Shown here: one piece after another, positions 11,640-14,097 of the stretch
How the letters are laid out: each line of letters opens with the position of its first letter
Numbering within the stretch: the first letter of the stretch is position 1
Assembly (NCBI GenBank): GCA_013331595.1
Contig: DUGE01000101.1
Location: 4,763 to 18,859, forward strand
Direction of reading: 5' to 3'
Source of the DNA: Microcaldota archaeon
Lineage (GTDB): Archaea; Micrarchaeota; Micrarchaeia; Norongarragalinales; UBA10210
DNA: 14,097 bases
The notes under the pieces: model-generated
The model's input: only the letters and a program-made list of their open reading frames with translations
Told to the model about the DNA's origin: nothing
The model's database searches: none
Program-made: the position numbers and the translations under genes

Positions 11640-14097
11640 ATGGTTTACAACGCAAAAGCAATTGAAGAGTCCGTCTTGCTTAAATGGAAGCTTGAAGGCA
11701 CTTATGACGCCGTAAAGCAAAAATTTGCGGGAAAGCCCAAATTCTATTTCATCGACGGCCCGCCCTACGCAACGGGCTATATTCACATGGGCACTTCCCT
11801 CAACAAAGTCCTGAAAGACTCTTACATCCGTTTTATGCGCATGCAAGGCCATGACGTTTGGGACCAGCCTGGCTACGACTGCCACGGCACGCCAATCGAA
11901 GTTAAAACGGAAAAGAAGTTCGGCTTCAAGAACAAGAAGGACATCGTGCAGTTCGGCGTGGGCAAGTTTATTGGCGAGTGCAGGAATTTCGCCACTGAAT
12001 ACCTTGACGTTATGAACGGCCAGTTCGCCAATTTGGGCGTGTGGATGGACTGGAAAAATCCTTACCTCACGCTTTCCAATTCCTACGTTGAAGGAATTTG
12101 GTTCACTTTCAAGAAAGCTTTCGACAAGGGGCTCGTGTACAAGGGCGAGTATCCCGTGCACGTGTGCACGCGCTGCGAGACTGTCGTCGCCTTTAACGAA
12201 GTCGAGCATAAGACTGTTAAAGACCCCGCTGTTTTCGTGAAATTTAAAATGCGCGACAGGAAGAATGAATTCCTCGTTGTCTACACGACAACGCCTTGGA
12301 CTTTGCCCTCCAACCTAGCCATAATGGTCCACCCTGATTTCGACTACGCACGCGTTCTCGTGGGCGGCGAGGAAAACGGGGAAGTTTTGATTATTGCAAA
12401 AGATTTAGTGGCGAAAGTTTTGGGTGAGGGCAGGAAATTCGAAATCCTCGAAACCTTCAAAGGAAAGGCATTGGAAGGCATGCGCTACGAGCATCCTTTC
12501 GCCGACATGGTGCCTTTGCTTCAAAAGCTTTCTTCGGAAAACAAGAAGGTTTTCACGGTAATCCTCTCGCCGAGATTTGTTTCAATCGAAGAGGGAACTG
12601 GGCTGGTGCATACTGCCCCAGGCCACGGCCGCGAGGACTTTACTGTTGGAGTGGAGAATAGCCTTCCAGTTGCATGCCCGATGGGTTTGGATGGGATTTT
12701 CCGCAGTGAGGCCGGCGCGTGGATTCAAGGAAAGTACGCCAAGCAGGCGGACAAGATAATCCTTGAACTATTGACTGAGCGCAGCGCATTGTTCAAGCTT
12801 GAAACGGTTACGCACGAATATCCGAAATGCTGGCGTTGCGATACTTCCCTATTGCTTTTGAACGTTCCCCAATGGTTCATACGCATCGATTCGCTCATGC
12901 AGAAGCTCAAGGACGAGAACCAGAAAGTCAATTGGGTTCCGGATTGGGCGAGCGAACGGTTTTCCGACTGGCTGGAAAACTTGCGCGACTGGCCGGTCAC
13001 GCGCCAGAGGTATTGGGGCGCGCCTGCTCCGGTTTGGGAGTGCGGCAAGTGCGGCAGCGTTGAAGTTGTCGGAACAGTCGAGGAAATGCGCAAGAAAAGC
13101 GGTTTTTCCCGCGAGATAGATTTGCACTTGCCTGAAATTGACGAGGTTAAATGGAAGCACGACAACTGTGGCGGCGAGTTCAAGCGCATTGCCGACGTTT
13201 TGGACGTGTGGTTTGATTCTGGTGTCGCTTCATGGGTTTCCCTCGGCTACCCCGCGCGCAAGGATTTGTTTGAACAACTGTGGCCCTGCGATTTGCAAAT
13301 AGAAGGCGTGGACCAGATTCGCGGCTGGTGGAATTCCCAGCTCATAACGTCAATGATAACTTTCGACCGCGCGCCGTTCAAGAACATTATTTTCCACGGC
13401 TTTTTCCTTGACGCTCACGGCGTGAAGATGAGCAAGAGCCTGGGCAATATCATTGCCCCGGAGGAAATAATCGAAAAATACGGCCGTGATGCCCTTCGCT
13501 TGTACTTCCTTGCGCACGACCCTTCAGAGGACTTCAGTTTCAAGTGGGATGATGTCGAGCAAGTTTCTCGTTTCGTCAACGTTTTCTGGAATACTTTTGT
13601 TTTCGTGCAGACCTACGCGCCCAAACGTTCTGTTGAGGAAAAGAAATTGGATTTTGCTTCCCTTGAGCCCGAGGACAAGTGGCTCTTAAGCAAGTTGCAG
13701 AACGCGTTGAAAACCCAGGAGTCCGGCAAGCAGTACAAGCTGTACGAAACAGTTGTTGCACTGAGGGATTTTGTGCTTAACGATTTCTCGCGAACTTACA
13801 TCAAGCTCATTCGCGACCGCGTCTCGCCCTCGGCTTCAGGCAAAGGCAAGGAGAGCGCACAACTGGTCTTGCGAATGGTCATGGGGCAGGCGGTGAAAGC
13901 CTTTGCTCCCTTTACCCCATTTGTTTGCGAGGAAATATTTGCCGAATTTTCATCGGATGGCGAGAGCGTGCACGGTTGCGATTATCCCAAGGCCCACGGG
14001 GCGTGGGTTGACGATGATTTGGAAAAGCAAATGCTCGTTGCTCTGGAAGTGGCTGAAACCGCCAGCGCCCTCAGGCAGGAAGTGGGCGTGAGGCTCA
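11640..14097 (+). CDS. ileS: Isoleucyl-tRNA synthetase, N-terminal about 819 residues
   Basis: IleRS charges tRNA-Ile and edits misactivated valine. The frame is open from 11640 to the window edge (819 codons; family length is about 1000-1050, so the C-terminal part is cut off by the window). The class I site is complete: DGPPYATGYIHMGTSLNK near 39-56, with HxGT in place of HIGH as in archaeal/eukaryotic-type IleRS, and GVKMSKSLGN with KMSKS at 596-600. The CP1 editing domain is marked by TTTPWTLPSNLA (216-227) and GTGLVHTAPGHG (near 319-330). Cysteine pairs in VCTRCE, CWRCD and ECGKCG are probable zinc knuckles. VWFDSGVASW distinguishes it from LeuRS. The helical anticodon domain begins near 650. 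The start is uncertain: ATG at 11640 gives a standard N-terminus, while GTG at 11631 adds three residues and fits the TATA spacing; ATG at 11626 opens only Met-Ser-stop. Confidence 0.95.
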   Translation, partial: MVYNAKAIEESVLLKWKLEGTYDAVKQKFAGKPKFYFIDGPPYATGYIHMGTSLNKVLKDSYIRFMRMQGHDVWDQPGYDCHGTPIEVKTEKKFGFKNKKDIVQFGVGKFIGECRNFATEYLDVMNGQFANLGVWMDWKNPYLTLSNSYVEGIWFTFKKAFDKGLVYKGEYPVHVCTRCETVVAFNEVEHKTVKDPAVFVKFKMRDRKNEFLVVYTTTPWTLPSNLAIMVHPDFDYARVLVGGEENGEVLIIAKDLVAKVLGEGRKFEILETFKGKALEGMRYEHPFADMVPLLQKLSSENKKVFTVILSPRFVSIEEGTGLVHTAPGHGREDFTVGVENSLPVACPMGLDGIFRSEAGAWIQGKYAKQADKIILELLTERSALFKLETVTHEYPKCWRCDTSLLLLNVPQWFIRIDSLMQKLKDENQKVNWVPDWASERFSDWLENLRDWPVTRQRYWGAPAPVWECGKCGSVEVVGTVEEMRKKSGFSREIDLHLPEIDEVKWKHDNCGGEFKRIADVLDVWFDSGVASWVSLGYPARKDLFEQLWPCDLQIEGVDQIRGWWNSQLITSMITFDRAPFKNIIFHGFFLDAHGVKMSKSLGNIIAPEEIIEKYGRDALRLYFLAHDPSEDFSFKWDDVEQVSRFVNVFWNTFVFVQTYAPKRSVEEKKLDFASLEPEDKWLLSKLQNALKTQESGKQYKLYETVVALRDFVLNDFSRTYIKLIRDRVSPSASGKGKESAQLVLRMVMGQAVKAFAPFTPFVCEEIFAEFSSDGESVHGCDYPKAHGAWVDDDLEKQMLVALEVAETASALRQEVGVRL

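Noticed and set aside
11583..12209. Long minus-strand open frame (208 codons) opposite the start of ileS
   Set aside because: The plus strand here encodes unmistakable IleRS, including the HxGT motif. The minus frame shows no recognised domain and is a shadow produced by the codon bias of ileS.
1..14097. CRISPR arrays, insertion sequences, tRNA or rRNA genes
   Set aside because: I looked for regularly spaced repeats, transposase motifs with terminal inverted repeats, and cloverleaf patterns on both strands and saw none. Small or degenerate elements could be missed without a computed search.

Overview
The window looks archaeal. Four genes or operons are preceded by AT-rich TATA boxes about 25-30 bases before a plausible transcription start. 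Some genes have purine-rich Shine-Dalgarno sites and others look leaderless, and terminators are short T-tracts. The protein families also fit: a long-form HisG, an AbrB-fold regulator, an archaeal/eukaryotic-type IleRS with an HxGT version of the HIGH motif, and a Pif1-like helicase. Very tight packing and several divergent enzymes would fit a small-genome (DPANN-like) archaeon, but that placement is inference; a marker gene would be needed to fix it.

Layout. Bases 1-223 (minus) hold the N-terminal end of a Pif1/RecD-like ATPase that runs off the left edge. A 184-base divergent promoter region separates it from a DEDDh exonuclease (408-980, plus). Bases 1031-8854 form one compact operon with a strong TATA box: an AbrB-like regulator, hisG, hisC, hisD, hisB, a HAD phosphatase, hisH, hisF and a HisA-HisI-HisE fusion. 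Most neighbours overlap by 4 bases (ATGA/GTGA) or are 1-6 bases apart; hisH and hisF overlap by 19. hisS follows after 48 bases. A hairpin plus T6 ends this block. A secreted S8 (subtilisin-like) protease with its own promoter comes next (10311-11408), then a 222-231-base non-coding gap, then ileS (from about 11640), which runs off the right edge.

How the genes work together. The operon encodes every step from PRPP + ATP to histidine: HisG, then HisE, HisI and HisA activities on one polypeptide, HisH/HisF, HisB, HisC, a HAD enzyme that is the obvious candidate for histidinol-phosphate phosphatase, and HisD. HisRS directly downstream consumes the product. The AbrB-like protein, co-translated with hisG, is a candidate operon regulator.

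Main points of interest: the three-enzyme HisA-HisI-HisE fusion; a HisD in which three normally conserved ligand positions (zinc Gln, and NAD-contacting Gln and Asn) are changed; a HisB with only four histidines and an incomplete two-manganese site; the HAD gene filling the phosphatase gap; and an AbrB-like regulator at the head of the operon. The window does not show an obviously unknown defence or mobile system; the novelty is in the architecture and divergence of the histidine pathway.
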